Positions 18,596 to 27,344 of a stretch of 64,000 nucleotides of DNA are shown piece after piece (within the stretch, counting starts at the first letter, position 1; each line of letters starts with the position of its first letter). The DNA is taken from contig NZ_NPKJ01000003.1 of the NCBI RefSeq assembly GCF_002284575.1, forward strand, positions 19,015 to 83,014, read 5' to 3'. The notes under the pieces were generated by a model. It was not told where the DNA came from. It made no database searches and saw only the letters and a list, made by a program, of their open reading frames with translations. The translations under genes were made by a program, and so were the position numbers. Source of the DNA: Mesorhizobium temperatum. Lineage in GTDB: Bacteria > Pseudomonadota > Alphaproteobacteria > Rhizobiales > Rhizobiaceae.

Positions 18596-19411
18596 TGAGT
18601 GAGCTATTGATGTTGTCGCCGGAGCAGATGCGCCGCATCGAGCCGTATTTTCCCTTGTCGCATGGTGTGCCGCGGGTGGACGATCGGCGCGTCCTGAGCG
18701 GGATATTGTTCGTCATCCGCAATGGGCTTCGTTGGCGCGATGCGCCAGCAGGATACGGGCCGCACAAGACAATCTACAACCGGTTCATCCGCTGGAGCCG
18801 GCTCGGCGTGTCCAACCGTATCTTGGCTGAACTTGCTGCGCGTGGCAGCGGCTCGGATCAACTGATGATCGATGCCACCCACCTGAAGGCGCATCGCACT
18901 GCCGCCAGCCTGCTTAAAAGGGGGCTCTACCCCGATGTATCGGGCGCAGCCGAGGCGGACTGCGCGGCGACAATCAAGGTACGCGCTCTCACGTTGATTG
19001 TCGCGCCGCAGCGGACTGACCACCAAGCTGCAAGTGGTCTGCGATGGCGATGGCCGTCCCCTGCTTCTTTACCTGACCGAGGGTCAGGCCAACGATCACA
19101 AGGCTGCCGCAGCGATAGTCGAGGCCTTACCGCCAGCGCGCTATCTGCTCGCCGACCGAGCTGATAGCTCCATCGGCTTCCGCGATGCACTTATCCAACG
19201 CGGTATTACCCCTTGCATCCCGCCTCATGCCAAGCACCGAATCCAGCACAGCTACGATCCAGTGCTCTATCGACGACGCCACAAGATCGAGAACCTGTTC
19301 GCACGCCTCAAGGACTGGCGACGCATCCATACCAGATACGACCGCTGTGCTCACACGTTTCTATCAGCGATCGCTTTCGCTGCAGCTTTCATCTTTTGGC
19401 TCAATCAATGA
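18596..19411 (+). pseudogene. IS5-family (IS427-type) transposase, two frames
   Basis: The first frame starts MSELLMLSPEQMRRIEPYFP and has RWRDAPAGYGPHKTIYNRF and LMIDATHLKAHRTA (first aspartate). The second frame has GLTTKLQVVCDGDGRPLLLY, LADRADSSIGF, then RHKIENLFARLKDWRRIHTR. Members of this group often use a frameshift between two frames. Here the join is unusual: about 35 extra bases between 18956 and 19014 form an inverted repeat (CGGCGACAATCAA ... TTGATTGTCGC), which disrupts the expected linker. Probably inactive. Confidence 0.7.
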
Positions 19412-20874
19412 GATGCTGTAACGGGGCCTGCGTCGTGCGCTGCCCGTTACCGATTGCATGCTGACCGGTCGCCGCCGACGCTCCCGTATCTGATTCTGAC
19501 AGGAGGATTACGGGATGAAACTGTTCATTGGGTTGGATGTCTCACTCGCCAAGACTGCGGTCTGCGTTGTCAGCGAGCACGGCAAGATCGTGAAGGAGGC
19601 TGAGGTCGGCAGCGATCCCGCGGCGCTGACGCAATTCGCGCTGGAGCAACAGGGCGAAATTGCGATGATCGGGATGGAAGCCGGGCCGTTGTCGCAATGG
19701 CTGCACCGTGGGCTTACCGAAGCCGGCCTGGAAGTGGTTCTGATGGAAACCCGGCAAGTGAAGGGTGCTCTGAAAGCCATGCCGATCAAGACAGACCGGC
19801 GCGATGCTGAAGGTATTGCCCGGCTGCTACATTTGGGCTGGTTCCGGCCGGTCCATTGCAAGTCGGTGTCTGCCCAGGAGATCCGCGCACTCCTCGGGGC
19901 GCGCAAATCCATCCAGCAGGGCGTGATCGCTCTGGAAATGTCCTTGCGCGGGTTATTGCGGAACTTCGGCTTGAAAGTCGGCGCAATCTCCAAAGGACGG
20001 TTTGATGCTCGCATTCAGGAACTGGTTGCCAGCAACACTGCGCTTGTGGCGGCAACCGAGCCGATGCTTCGCGCCCGTGCCACCCTCCGCCATGAACTGG
20101 CGCGACTGGAGCGGCATGTGCGCAGCCTAGCACAGGACGACCCGACCTGCCGCTTGCTGATGACCATGCCGGCCGTCGGCGCGGTGGTCGCATTGACCTT
20201 CAAGTCGGCCGTGGATGATCCGGCTCGGTTCTCGTCGTCGAAGAAAGTCGGCCCGTGGGTCGGCCTCACCCCTTCACGGCAGCAGTCCGGCGAGCGCGAC
20301 GTGACAGGCGGTATCACCAAAGCCGGTGACGCCCATTTACGCCGCGCCTTATGCCAGGCCGCAACCGTCATGATGAACCGGGGCCGTGGGTCGTGGTTGC
20401 GGACATGGGCCTCGCGGGTCGCGAAACGGCGCGGCACCAAGCGGGCCATGGTGGCCTTGGCGCGTCGGATCGGTGTGATCCTGCATCGGATGTGGCTGGA
20501 CGGAAGAAACTTCTGCTGGGAAGGAGCGCCAGAGCCGATCCATGCATGAGCTAATCTCCGTGTTGATGTCTGCCTGAGCGCAGACCTGCGAGGTCCCCGA
20601 CCCGGGACGTGGTCCCGATGACGCCGTGGTCTGGACTGATGCCGTCCCGCCGGGCGAGCACGCCAATGAGATGGGCGCATCGGAACCATTGGACAAGCAT
20701 CATGTTGGCGGCCGCCGCGCCGACCACGGACCGAAGCATGAACCCGGGCAGAACCTCATACGGCAGGAAGCAGGCGATATAGCACAACCAAAATGCAATC
20801 ACGCTCTCCGCACACCCGGATGGGCGATCCCTTCTTGCATCAAATTTGCCTTGACGAGGACGGCCCCGTTACCG
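19412..20874. mobile_element. IS110-family element (IS1111-like)
   Basis: Inserted between the stop codon of the IS5-type transposase and that element's right end. GTAACGGGGCC near 19418 and GGCCCCGTTAC near 20862 are subterminal inverted repeats, as in the IS1111 subgroup; exact ends are not certain. It carries one transposase gene. Confidence 0.65.
19515..20549 (+). CDS. IS110-family transposase
   Basis: 344 residues, complete. The DEDD RuvC-like domain is visible: IGLDVSLAKTAVCVV (Asp), GMEAGPLSQWL (Glu), and KTDRRDAEGIARLL (Asp pair). The C-terminal transposase_20 domain has MTMPAVGAVVALTF, FSSSKKVGPWVGLTPSRQQS with the conserved serine, and KAGDAHLRRALCQAA. GACAGGAGG precedes the ATG. 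It appears functional. Confidence 0.93.
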   Translation: MKLFIGLDVSLAKTAVCVVSEHGKIVKEAEVGSDPAALTQFALEQQGEIAMIGMEAGPLSQWLHRGLTEAGLEVVLMETRQVKGALKAMPIKTDRRDAEGIARLLHLGWFRPVHCKSVSAQEIRALLGARKSIQQGVIALEMSLRGLLRNFGLKVGAISKGRFDARIQELVASNTALVAATEPMLRARATLRHELARLERHVRSLAQDDPTCRLLMTMPAVGAVVALTFKSAVDDPARFSSSKKVGPWVGLTPSRQQSGERDVTGGITKAGDAHLRRALCQAATVMMNRGRGSWLRTWASRVAKRRGTKRAMVALARRIGVILHRMWLDGRNFCWEGAPEPIHA

Positions 20875-20892
20875 AAGTCCTGACCCTAGCTA

Positions 20893-22070
20893 GTCATCTG
20901 GAACTGAAGTTCGTTACATTGTAAGCTGTGCGCCTATTCGATGGAGAGTGCAGCGATGGCGAACGCGACTGGCCGACCGACGGCGCCTCTGGTTCTGGGG
21001 CGGGAAGAGCGCGAGTATCTGGAACGACAGGTGCGTCGGCAGCGTGTGGCGCGATCCATGTCCGAGCGGTGCCGGATCATTCTTCGTTGCGCCGACGGCA
21101 TTCCCAGCAAGGCCGTCGCGGCTCAGCTGGGGGTGCATGAGCATACGGTCGGCAAGTGAAGGCGCCGCTTCCTCAAGGATCGCGTGGAGGGTCTGCTGGA
21201 CGAAGCCCGGCCAGGCAGGCCCCGGACGATCGATGACGATCAGGTCGCCGCCGTGATCGAGCGGACGTTGCGCTCCACGCCCAGCGATGCGACCCATTGG
21301 TCAATCCGATCGATGGCCGGTGCGACCGGCTTCTCGCACACGACGATCCGCAGGATCTGGACCGCCTTCGGGCTGCAACCGCACCGCTCGGAGACGTTCA
21401 AGCTGTCGAGCGATCCGCTGTTCGTCGACAAGGTGCGCGACATCGTCGGGCTCTACCTGTCGCCACCCAATAGGGCGCTCGTGCTCAGCGTCGACGAGAA
21501 GAGCCAGATTCAGGCGCTCGACCGTGAGCAGCCCGTGCTGCCGATGATGCCGGGCATCCCCGAGCGCCGGACACATAGCTATGTCCGGCACGGCACGACC
21601 TCGCTGTTTGCAGCGCTCGACGTCGCCTCCGGCTTCGTTATTGGCAAGTGCTACAAACGGCACCGGGCCACGGAGTTCCTGGACTTCCTGAGGCAGGTCG
21701 ATGCCAGTATTCCGCCGGACCTCGACGTCCACATCGTCATGGATAACTACGCGACTCATAAAACCGCGCTGGTCAGGTCATGGCTGGCGCGACGGCCGCA
21801 CTACCATGTCCACTTCACGCCGACATCGGCATCCTGGATCAACCAGGTCGAACGCTGGTTTGCCGAACTCACCCGCAAGCAGCTGCGCCGCGGCGTCCAC
21901 ACCTCGACCAGCCAACTCGAAGCCGACATCCGCTCCTTCATTGAGCGGCACAATGAGAACCCAAAGCCCTATAGCTGGGTCAAATCCGCCGACGACATCC
22001 TCTCATCAGTCAAGCGCTTCTGCCAAAAGGCCGAACAGACCTTATGCAGCGAATTTTAGATTCAGATGAC
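20893..22070. mobile_element. IS630-family element
   Basis: Ends GTCATCTGGAACTGAA (left) and, inverted, GTCATCTGAATCTAAAA (right), each bordered by TA (20891-20892, 22071-22072), the TA target of the IS630/Tc1 superfamily. It abuts the CTAG of the IS5 element on its left and cuts the acyl-CoA operon region on its right. Confidence 0.75.
20956..22059 (+). pseudogene. IS630-family transposase with an in-frame TGA
   Basis: N-terminal HTH part (MSERCRIILRCADGIPSKAV, GVHEHTVGK) is followed by TGA at 21157-21159 where relatives have TGG (GKWRRRF). The frame then continues without a break: [13 protein letters not shown], the catalytic [16 protein letters not shown] (first Asp), [12 protein letters not shown] (second Asp; here [10 protein letters not shown]) and [14 protein letters not shown] (Glu). 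A single stop separates the DNA-binding and catalytic parts, so full-length protein needs readthrough. Confidence 0.85.
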
Positions 22071-22139
22071 TAGCTGCCAAGCGACAATAGTCGTTCGTTG
22101 CTCCGGCCTGTTCGAGCGACGACCGGCTCCCGGCCAGCC

Positions 22140-22925
22140 TCACACCTGCCAAAGCGGCCTGCGGCGATCGAAGAAGGCCGCGATTCCTTCGGCGGCCTCG
22201 ATCGTTTCCCACGTATCGGCCAGCGACGCGACCGTCTCGCCGATGAGGGCGTCGTGGATTGCCGGTCCAAGTCGGCGCGCAAGCGCCTTGGCGGCGGCGA
22301 CGGCCTGCGGCGAGGCCGAGTGATAAGGCCGGACCTCGGCCTCGACGGCCGCTTCCAGGTCGGCCGGAGGCACGGCGCGGGAAAGCAGTCCGAGTTCGCT
22401 GGCTTCATTGGCGTCGAATATCCTGGCTGACATGAAGACCCGCCGCGCCCGGCCCTCCCCCATCCGAGCCAGTACATAGGGAGAGATAGTCGCGGGGATG
22501 AGGCCTAGTCTGACCTCGGTGAAGCCGAACCTCGCGGTGTCGACTGCGATCGCGACGTCGCAGACGCTCATTAGGCCGAGACCGCCGCCGAATGCTTGGC
22601 CGTTGATGCGGCCGATCAGCGGCTTGGGTAGTTCGTTGAGCGCGCGCAGAGCCAGGGCCAGCTTCCTGGCCTCGGCGATTCGCTCGTCACGCGCGGCGGA
22701 GGCCTGCGCCCGCATCCAGGCGAGATCGGCACCGGCACAGAAGCTGTCCCCCTCGCCCGTCAGCACCACCGCTCGCACGTTGTCGTCATTGGCGAGCAGT
22801 TCGGCGGCGGCCGTAAGTTCGGCGATCATCTGTCCCGACATGGCGTTGTGCTTGTCCGGGCGGGCGAGAGTCAACGTAGAGACGCCGATCTCGTCAGTCG
22901 TGACACGGATGGTCTCGAAGTTCAT
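22140..22925 (-). CDS. Enoyl-CoA hydratase/isomerase family, methylglutaconyl-CoA hydratase-like
   Basis: 261 residues of crotonase fold: LARPDKHNAMSGQMIAEL, the oxyanion-hole segments SFCAGADLAWMR and NGQAFGGGLGL, and ARFGFTEVRLGLIPATISPY with the catalytic glutamate region. Its start overlaps the HMG-CoA lyase gene by 32 bp. That pairing is the liuC-liuE step pair of leucine degradation (methylglutaconyl-CoA to HMG-CoA to acetoacetate plus acetyl-CoA), so a LiuC-like role is likely. Last gene of the operon; an IS630 element lies 70 bp beyond the stop, so further genes may have been lost. Confidence 0.85.
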   Translation of the reverse strand: MNFETIRVTTDEIGVSTLTLARPDKHNAMSGQMIAELTAAAELLANDDNVRAVVLTGEGDSFCAGADLAWMRAQASAARDERIAEARKLALALRALNELPKPLIGRINGQAFGGGLGLMSVCDVAIAVDTARFGFTEVRLGLIPATISPYVLARMGEGRARRVFMSARIFDANEASELGLLSRAVPPADLEAAVEAEVRPYHSASPQAVAAAKALARRLGPAIHDALIGETVASLADTWETIEAAEGIAAFFDRRRPLWQV

Positions 22926-23781
22926 GGCCGCCCCCTCTCAGGCTGTCCGCGAAGCGGGCCGCCGCCCCCAGTCGCTCTATATAGAGACCCGTCTCATAGC
23001 TCTTGTCGGCTAGCATTGCGGCGACGGCGAGGGTGTCCACATTGCCCTTCGCACCGGGGGCGAAAGGACAGCCGCCAAGGCCTCCAACCGCGGCGTCGAA
23101 GGTGCGCAAGCCCTTCTCCAAGCTTACAAGGATGTTATCGAGGGCCCGACCCCCCGTGTCGTGGTAATGTCCGGCAAGCCTCTCGGCCGGCACCTCTTCC
23201 AACACGGCATCGAGCATGGCAGCGATAGTGGCAGGGGTCCCTTGCCCGATTGTGTCGCCAAGCGAAATCTCATAGCAGCCCATCGCGAGGAGTTGGGCCG
23301 CAACCCTCACGGCGGCAGCCGGTGGCATCGGCCCTTCGTAAGGACAGTCGGTGACGCAGGAGACATAGCCTCGCACCGGAATGCCGTCGACGGTAGCCGC
23401 GGCGAGCACGGGGCGGAACCGCTCGAGGCTCTCGGCAATTGAGCAGTTGATGTTCTTATGGCTGAAGGTTTCGGAGGCCGACGCGAATACGGAGATCTCG
23501 TCAGCGTTGGCCGGCCGCGCCGCTTCATAGCCCTTCAAGTTGGGGACCAGCACCGCGTAGACGACGCCGGGCGCACGGCGAATACCGGCCATAACCCCCG
23601 CAGCGTCAGCCATCTGCGGCACCCACCTCGGCGACACGAAGGAGGTTGCCTCGATCTTCTGCAAGCCGCAGTCCGACAGCATGTCAATAAGTCGAATCTT
23701 TTCAGCAGCCGGCACGAGGCGCCGCTCGTTTTGGAGCCCGTCGCGTGCCGACATCTCGAAAATGCGAACGAATTCGCCCAT
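22894..23781 (-). CDS. Hydroxymethylglutaryl-CoA lyase
   Basis: 295 residues of the DRE-TIM family: EMSARDGLQNE near the N-terminus (Arg-Asp catalytic pair), VEATSFVSPRWVPQMAD-type block, LGDTIGQGTP and HYHDTGGRALDNI with the metal-binding histidines, and the HMG-CoA lyase signature GGLGGCPFAPGAKGN with the active-site cysteine. It cleaves HMG-CoA to acetyl-CoA and acetoacetate. The 70 bases before its start read in frame as VHAGDPLVVDDQIAYFQPKA and a stop, possibly the tail of a lost biotinyl or other gene. Confidence 0.9.
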   Translation of the reverse strand: MGEFVRIFEMSARDGLQNERRLVPAAEKIRLIDMLSDCGLQKIEATSFVSPRWVPQMADAAGVMAGIRRAPGVVYAVLVPNLKGYEAARPANADEISVFASASETFSHKNINCSIAESLERFRPVLAAATVDGIPVRGYVSCVTDCPYEGPMPPAAAVRVAAQLLAMGCYEISLGDTIGQGTPATIAAMLDAVLEEVPAERLAGHYHDTGGRALDNILVSLEKGLRTFDAAVGGLGGCPFAPGAKGNVDTLAVAAMLADKSYETGLYIERLGAAARFADSLRGGGHELRDHPCHD

Positions 23782-23855
23782 CGGCTAGGCCTTTGGCTGA
23801 AAATAAGCGATTTGGTCATCGACAACCAAAGGATCGCCTGCGTGCACGGCGGCTA

Positions 23856-25976
23856 TTATTTTCCGACCAACCTCACATCCACCGGATAGATACCGCTTTC
23901 GTTAGCGATAATCGGGTTGATGTCGAGCTCCGCAAGATTTTCCATTCTCAAGACCGCCACAGACAAGGACGAGATGAAGTTGGCGAGAGATAGCTTGTCG
24001 ACTCTCGGAAAGTTCCTGAAACCGTCGAGGATCTTCGCAACACGCGTTTCCTCAATCATGTTCAAGGCTTCCTCTGGAGAAACCGGTGCCGCGCGGAAAG
24101 TGACGTCTTCAGCCGCCTCAACCAGCACACCGCCTGAGCCGAACAAGACCACCGGACCGAAAACAGGATCGTTGGTAGCGCCCACGAACAATTCCACACC
24201 CCGATCCACCATCGGCGTGACGATAAAACCTAGGCCTGTCACCGGCGCGGCGTGGGACGCCAGGGCCCCTGCGATATCGGCGGCGGCAGCTCGCGCCGCC
24301 TCTCGCGTCACACCGAGACGCACGCCGCCTACATCAGACTTGTGGCTGACCGCCGCCGAATCGACCTTCACCGCGCAAGAAGTTGCGAACCCGGAAACGG
24401 CTGCCTCGACTGATGCCGCGTCGACAGCAGCCAACCATTGACCAGTGTCCACGCCCAATTTCTGCAGTATCTCGCGAGCCGTCGTCTCTGCCGACAAGCC
24501 GTTGGGCACGACCACGCGCGGCCCCCCAGTTGCCAACGTTGCGTTGTGGCTGCTGTGCTTTGAAAGCCAGGTTGCCCTCTCGAAGAGCGCTCTCGCGCCT
24601 GCAACAGCCCAATCCAACGAGGTAAAGACTTGCATGCCGCCATTTCGCAAGATCTGGTGGTTCTCAGGCATTCGGCTGGCGTAGCAACTATGGAAAACTA
24701 GAGGAAGGCCAGAGGTCTTTTGCAATGCAACGATACGCTCGGCGGCCGAATTCTCAGCTGTCACAAGAGAAGCTTCGAACCTTAGGTGGTACGCTCCAAA
24801 CATCCCGGATGTCAGAATGAGCCCTACCTCTGGATCTGCCGCCAAGATCTCAATGCATTCCGGAAAGACATCCGGATGGGCATCTAAGGCGCTGTAAACG
24901 TCGATCGGATTTTCGACACTGGCTTCCTCCCCGAGCACCTTTCTCAACTTAGCTTTGGTTTCCCCAGAAAGAGACGCAAGGGGCACGCACGCACGCGATA
25001 GCGCATCAACTGCAAGCGTTGCATGTCCACCACCGTCAGCCAGCACCACTATCCCAGTTTGTGATTTGGGAAGAGGCGTGGTTGCCAGAAGTGCAGCTAT
25101 CGGAAGCAATTCGTCAGAGCGATCTACCAGCGTAACGCCCATTTGCGGCAGCACCCTCAGAGCAATATCGTCGGCCCCGGCAATTGAACCCGTATGAGAA
25201 AGCGCCGCCTTTCCACCTTCGTGGGATCGCACTCCTCGGAGCATTACAATCGGACAGCTCTCCGCTACTCGTGCGGCCGAATTCAGAAAACGCCGCCCAT
25301 CAATGAAACCTTCATTGTAGATCGCAATTGAACGAGTGCTCTTGCGTAGACAAAGCTCTTCGATCAGTTCGTCATATCCAACATCAGCCTGGTTCCCTAA
25401 ACCAGCAATGACATCGAAGCCGGGACCGTTAATCGCGCGGCTGTCTTCGAGCACCGTCAAAATCATGTTACCGCTTTGCGTTAAGACGCTGACGGGTCCC
25501 TTTGGGGGCAGTTCCGGCAGGCCGATTAGGTCCGCCTGTACGGTACAGTTTACCATGCCTGACGTGTTGGGCCCAATAATGCGGACCCCGCTTTCTGCTA
25601 AGGCGTCACGCAATCTCTTTTCCGTGCTTGCTGCTTGGTCTCCCCGCTCGCCAAACCCATGTGCGACAATAATGGCACCCGCGATGCCCTTTTTGCCGCA
25701 CTGCAGAAGAAGATCTGGCACCTCCTCAGCCGGCCGAACTATCACCGCAATATCAACGCCCTCCGGAAGGGCATCAATTTCGGTGACTACGGTCAAACCC
25801 AGGATCGCCCCTCCCTTTGGGTTTACCGGAAGGATAGAATAACTGTAGCCGGCCTTTTGCAAGGCGTTGATGATCTGATATCCGCGCTTGGAGGGACTTG
25901 CAGATGCGCCAATGACCGCGACGGAATGCGGCTCAAGTATGCGGCTCACCGCTGTTGCTTTATTGAGGGCGTCCAT
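23856..25976 (-). CDS. Acyl-CoA synthetase (NDP-forming), single-chain ACD type
   Basis: 706 residues with the fused layout of NDP-forming acetyl-CoA synthetases: CoA-binding domain at the N-terminus (VAVIGASASPSKRGYQI), succinyl-CoA ligase-like domains (GIAGAIIVAHGFGERG, RIIGPNTSG, the phosphohistidine segment KAALSHTGSIAGAD) and a C-terminal ATP-grasp domain (SCAVKVDSAAVSHKSDVGG). These enzymes interconvert acyl-CoA and acid plus ATP or ADP. Located two bases after the enoyl-CoA hydratase stop, in the same operon. A piece of a related gene corresponding to residues near FPECIEILAADPEVG recurs upstream of both S15 peptidase genes (27.25 and 39.84 kb). Confidence 0.9.
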   Translation of the reverse strand: MDALNKATAVSRILEPHSVAVIGASASPSKRGYQIINALQKAGYSYSILPVNPKGGAILGLTVVTEIDALPEGVDIAVIVRPAEEVPDLLLQCGKKGIAGAIIVAHGFGERGDQAASTEKRLRDALAESGVRIIGPNTSGMVNCTVQADLIGLPELPPKGPVSVLTQSGNMILTVLEDSRAINGPGFDVIAGLGNQADVGYDELIEELCLRKSTRSIAIYNEGFIDGRRFLNSAARVAESCPIVMLRGVRSHEGGKAALSHTGSIAGADDIALRVLPQMGVTLVDRSDELLPIAALLATTPLPKSQTGIVVLADGGGHATLAVDALSRACVPLASLSGETKAKLRKVLGEEASVENPIDVYSALDAHPDVFPECIEILAADPEVGLILTSGMFGAYHLRFEASLVTAENSAAERIVALQKTSGLPLVFHSCYASRMPENHQILRNGGMQVFTSLDWAVAGARALFERATWLSKHSSHNATLATGGPRVVVPNGLSAETTAREILQKLGVDTGQWLAAVDAASVEAAVSGFATSCAVKVDSAAVSHKSDVGGVRLGVTREAARAAAADIAGALASHAAPVTGLGFIVTPMVDRGVELFVGATNDPVFGPVVLFGSGGVLVEAAEDVTFRAAPVSPEEALNMIEETRVAKILDGFRNFPRVDKLSLANFISSLSVAVLRMENLAELDINPIIANESGIYPVDVRLVGK

Positions 25977-25978
25977 TC

Positions 25979-26752
25979 CTATTTTCCTTCAAACTTGGGG
26001 GAGCGGCGTTCGGCAAAAGCTGCGACTCCCTCGGCCCAATCCTTCGTTTCCATGATCGCCAGCACGTCTTCGGCCTCGGCACGGAATAGGCTTTCAGGGC
26101 TTTTCGGGAAATTGATTGCCGCCTTAAGGCGGGCCATCGGCAACGGCGCGTTCTTTACGAGTCGCTCCACCAGCGCGGTGGTACGCTCCACCAGCTGATC
26201 CGCTGGCGGAGCCTCGGTTGCCAGGCCGATCTCCAAGCATTTCGCGCCGGTGATCCTGTTGCCCAGCAGCAAAAGACTTGCCGCATTTCTTAATCCAATA
26301 AGGCTAGGGAGTCGGACCGTCACACCTCCCCCTACATAAGTACCAATGGCAACTTCCGGAAACCCGAGCTGGGCATCCTCGGATATGATCAGAAAATCCG
26401 CAGAGGTCGCGATTTCTGCTCCGCCCCCGACGGCATAACCATGGACTTGGGCGATAACAGGCGTTTTCATCGTCTGAATCTGTTCGCAAACACACTGCCC
26501 GAGCATGATATAGGCCTCGCGCTCATCGCGCGTCCGGTCGCCAGATTTGTGGGCCTTTAGATCGGCGCCCGCACAGAATGCCCGGCCGTTTCCGGAAAGG
26601 ATCACACACCGTATATTTGGGTTTTCATCTGCAAACTTCAGCGCATCCAACGTTTGTTGATAGAGGTCTTCGTTGACGGCATTCAGCCGCTCTGGCCGGT
26701 TGAAGATAATATGAAACGCTTGATTTTCTTGCTTCGTAACAACTTCGTTCAT
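25979..26752 (-). CDS. Enoyl-CoA hydratase/isomerase family protein
   Basis: 257 residues, complete crotonase fold: FNRPERLNAVNEDLYQQ, CAGADLKAHKSG, the GYAVGGGAEIATSADF oxyanion segment and AQLGFPEVAIG. First gene of the minus-strand acyl-CoA operon, two bases before the acyl-CoA synthetase. Its promoter region contains LysR-type element copy a (26.8 kb). CaiD-like or other acyl-CoA hydratases fit equally; the substrate is unknown. Confidence 0.88.
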   Translation of the reverse strand: MNEVVTKQENQAFHIIFNRPERLNAVNEDLYQQTLDALKFADENPNIRCVILSGNGRAFCAGADLKAHKSGDRTRDEREAYIMLGQCVCEQIQTMKTPVIAQVHGYAVGGGAEIATSADFLIISEDAQLGFPEVAIGTYVGGGVTVRLPSLIGLRNAASLLLLGNRITGAKCLEIGLATEAPPADQLVERTTALVERLVKNAPLPMARLKAAINFPKSPESLFRAEAEDVLAIMETKDWAEGVAAFAERRSPKFEGK

Positions 26753-26794
26753 GGGTGTTCTCTTTGCGGGTGATCCTCACAGTGTCCGCAAAAA

Positions 26795-26835
26795 ATATTG
26801 CGCGTCCAACATTTTGTGGACATAGATTGATCGCG
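26795..26835. promoter_or_regulatory. LysR-type promoter element, copy a
   Basis: Contains ATTGCGCGTCCAACAT, then TGGACATAGATTGATCGCG. It lies 43 bases from the enoyl-CoA hydratase start, pointing away from it toward a decayed regulator start. Same element as at 27208, 29626, 38906 and 39791. Confidence 0.6.
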
Positions 26836-27000
26836 TGAGCGCAATAATCGGTAGGCGCTCTGACATCCGTTGCTGGCGCGGATCGCGGGGGGCAAGCCCA
26901 CCGCTCAGGTTTGCATGACCGTCGTGTCCAGCTTGGAATTGAAGGTCGACGGCAGGTCGCGCGCAAATCCGGACCGTGACGCCGACAAAATCAATATCGA
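26836..27000 (+). pseudogene. LysR-type regulator remnant, copy a
   Basis: Immediately after the element, where the intact regulator has ATGAGTAATAAT, this copy reads GTGAGCGCAATAATC. Further on ARIAGGKPTAQVCMTVVSS parallels AIAERGGYTAAAQFLNISQS of the intact protein at 29667. Frames are broken. Divergent from the enoyl-CoA hydratase gene. Confidence 0.5.
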
Positions 27001-27089
27001 AATGTCGGTCACGAGCTGGGCGATCGGCGGCAAAGCAGTTGGGGTCCTCAAGCCTTCCGAACGGGGCATGAACGAAAATCCATGTTATC

Positions 27090-27207
27090 GCCTCGTGCCA
27101 CCAGCCAATGAGTGATGTTCAAAGACCAGGCCGCGGTCCTGTGTCGCCTCGCCCACAATCGCAACCAACACGCAAATACCTGACCAGACAGCTTTATTAG
27201 TGTCCTT
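27090..27207 (-). pseudogene. LysR-type regulator remnant, copy d
   Basis: Minus-strand bases TATTTGCGTGTTGGTTGCGA and CTTTGAACATCACTCATTGGC align with the intact regulator's codons for HLRAFVAIA and FLNISQSAL. The start codon has changed (GCGAAAGGAC where the intact copy has GCGAATGAGT) and stops follow. Confidence 0.6.
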
Positions 27208-27246
27208 TCGCGATCAATCTATAGCCAAATAATGTTGGACGCAGTG
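27208..27246. promoter_or_regulatory. LysR-type promoter element, copy d (inverted)
   Basis: Minus-strand reading: CTGCGTCCAACATTATTTGG, then CTATAGATTGATCGCG. It lies between the decayed regulator and the broken S15 gene, about 100 bases upstream of the latter. Confidence 0.6.
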
Positions 27247-27335
27247 CTGTGGTACGCGCCAATGATTCCGATCGTGAGAACGAGCCTCACCTGCGGATCG
27301 GACACGATAAAGCATTCCGGAAAGATCAGAGATAA
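27247..27335 (-). pseudogene. Internal fragment of an NDP-forming acyl-CoA synthetase gene
   Basis: Minus-strand frame reads FPECFIVSDPQVRLVLTIG and GAYH, matching FPECIEILAADPEVGLILTS and GAYH in the intact enzyme at 23856-25976. The DNA matches 24787-24870 clearly (for example GTGGTACGC and GCATTCCGGAAAGA). It forms most of the leader between the regulator element and the S15 start. Confidence 0.7.
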
Positions 27336-27344
27336 GGAGACTGT

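Larger units (their letters stand above)
18527..20885. mobile_element. IS5-family (IS427-type) element, split by an IS110 element
   Basis: Terminal inverted repeats GGTCAGGACC (from 18527) and GTCCTGACC (to 20885) are flanked by a CTAG target duplication (18523-18526 and 20886-20889), the target type of this group. The transposase fills the left part. Between the transposase stop and the right end lies an entire IS110-family element. Confidence 0.75.
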
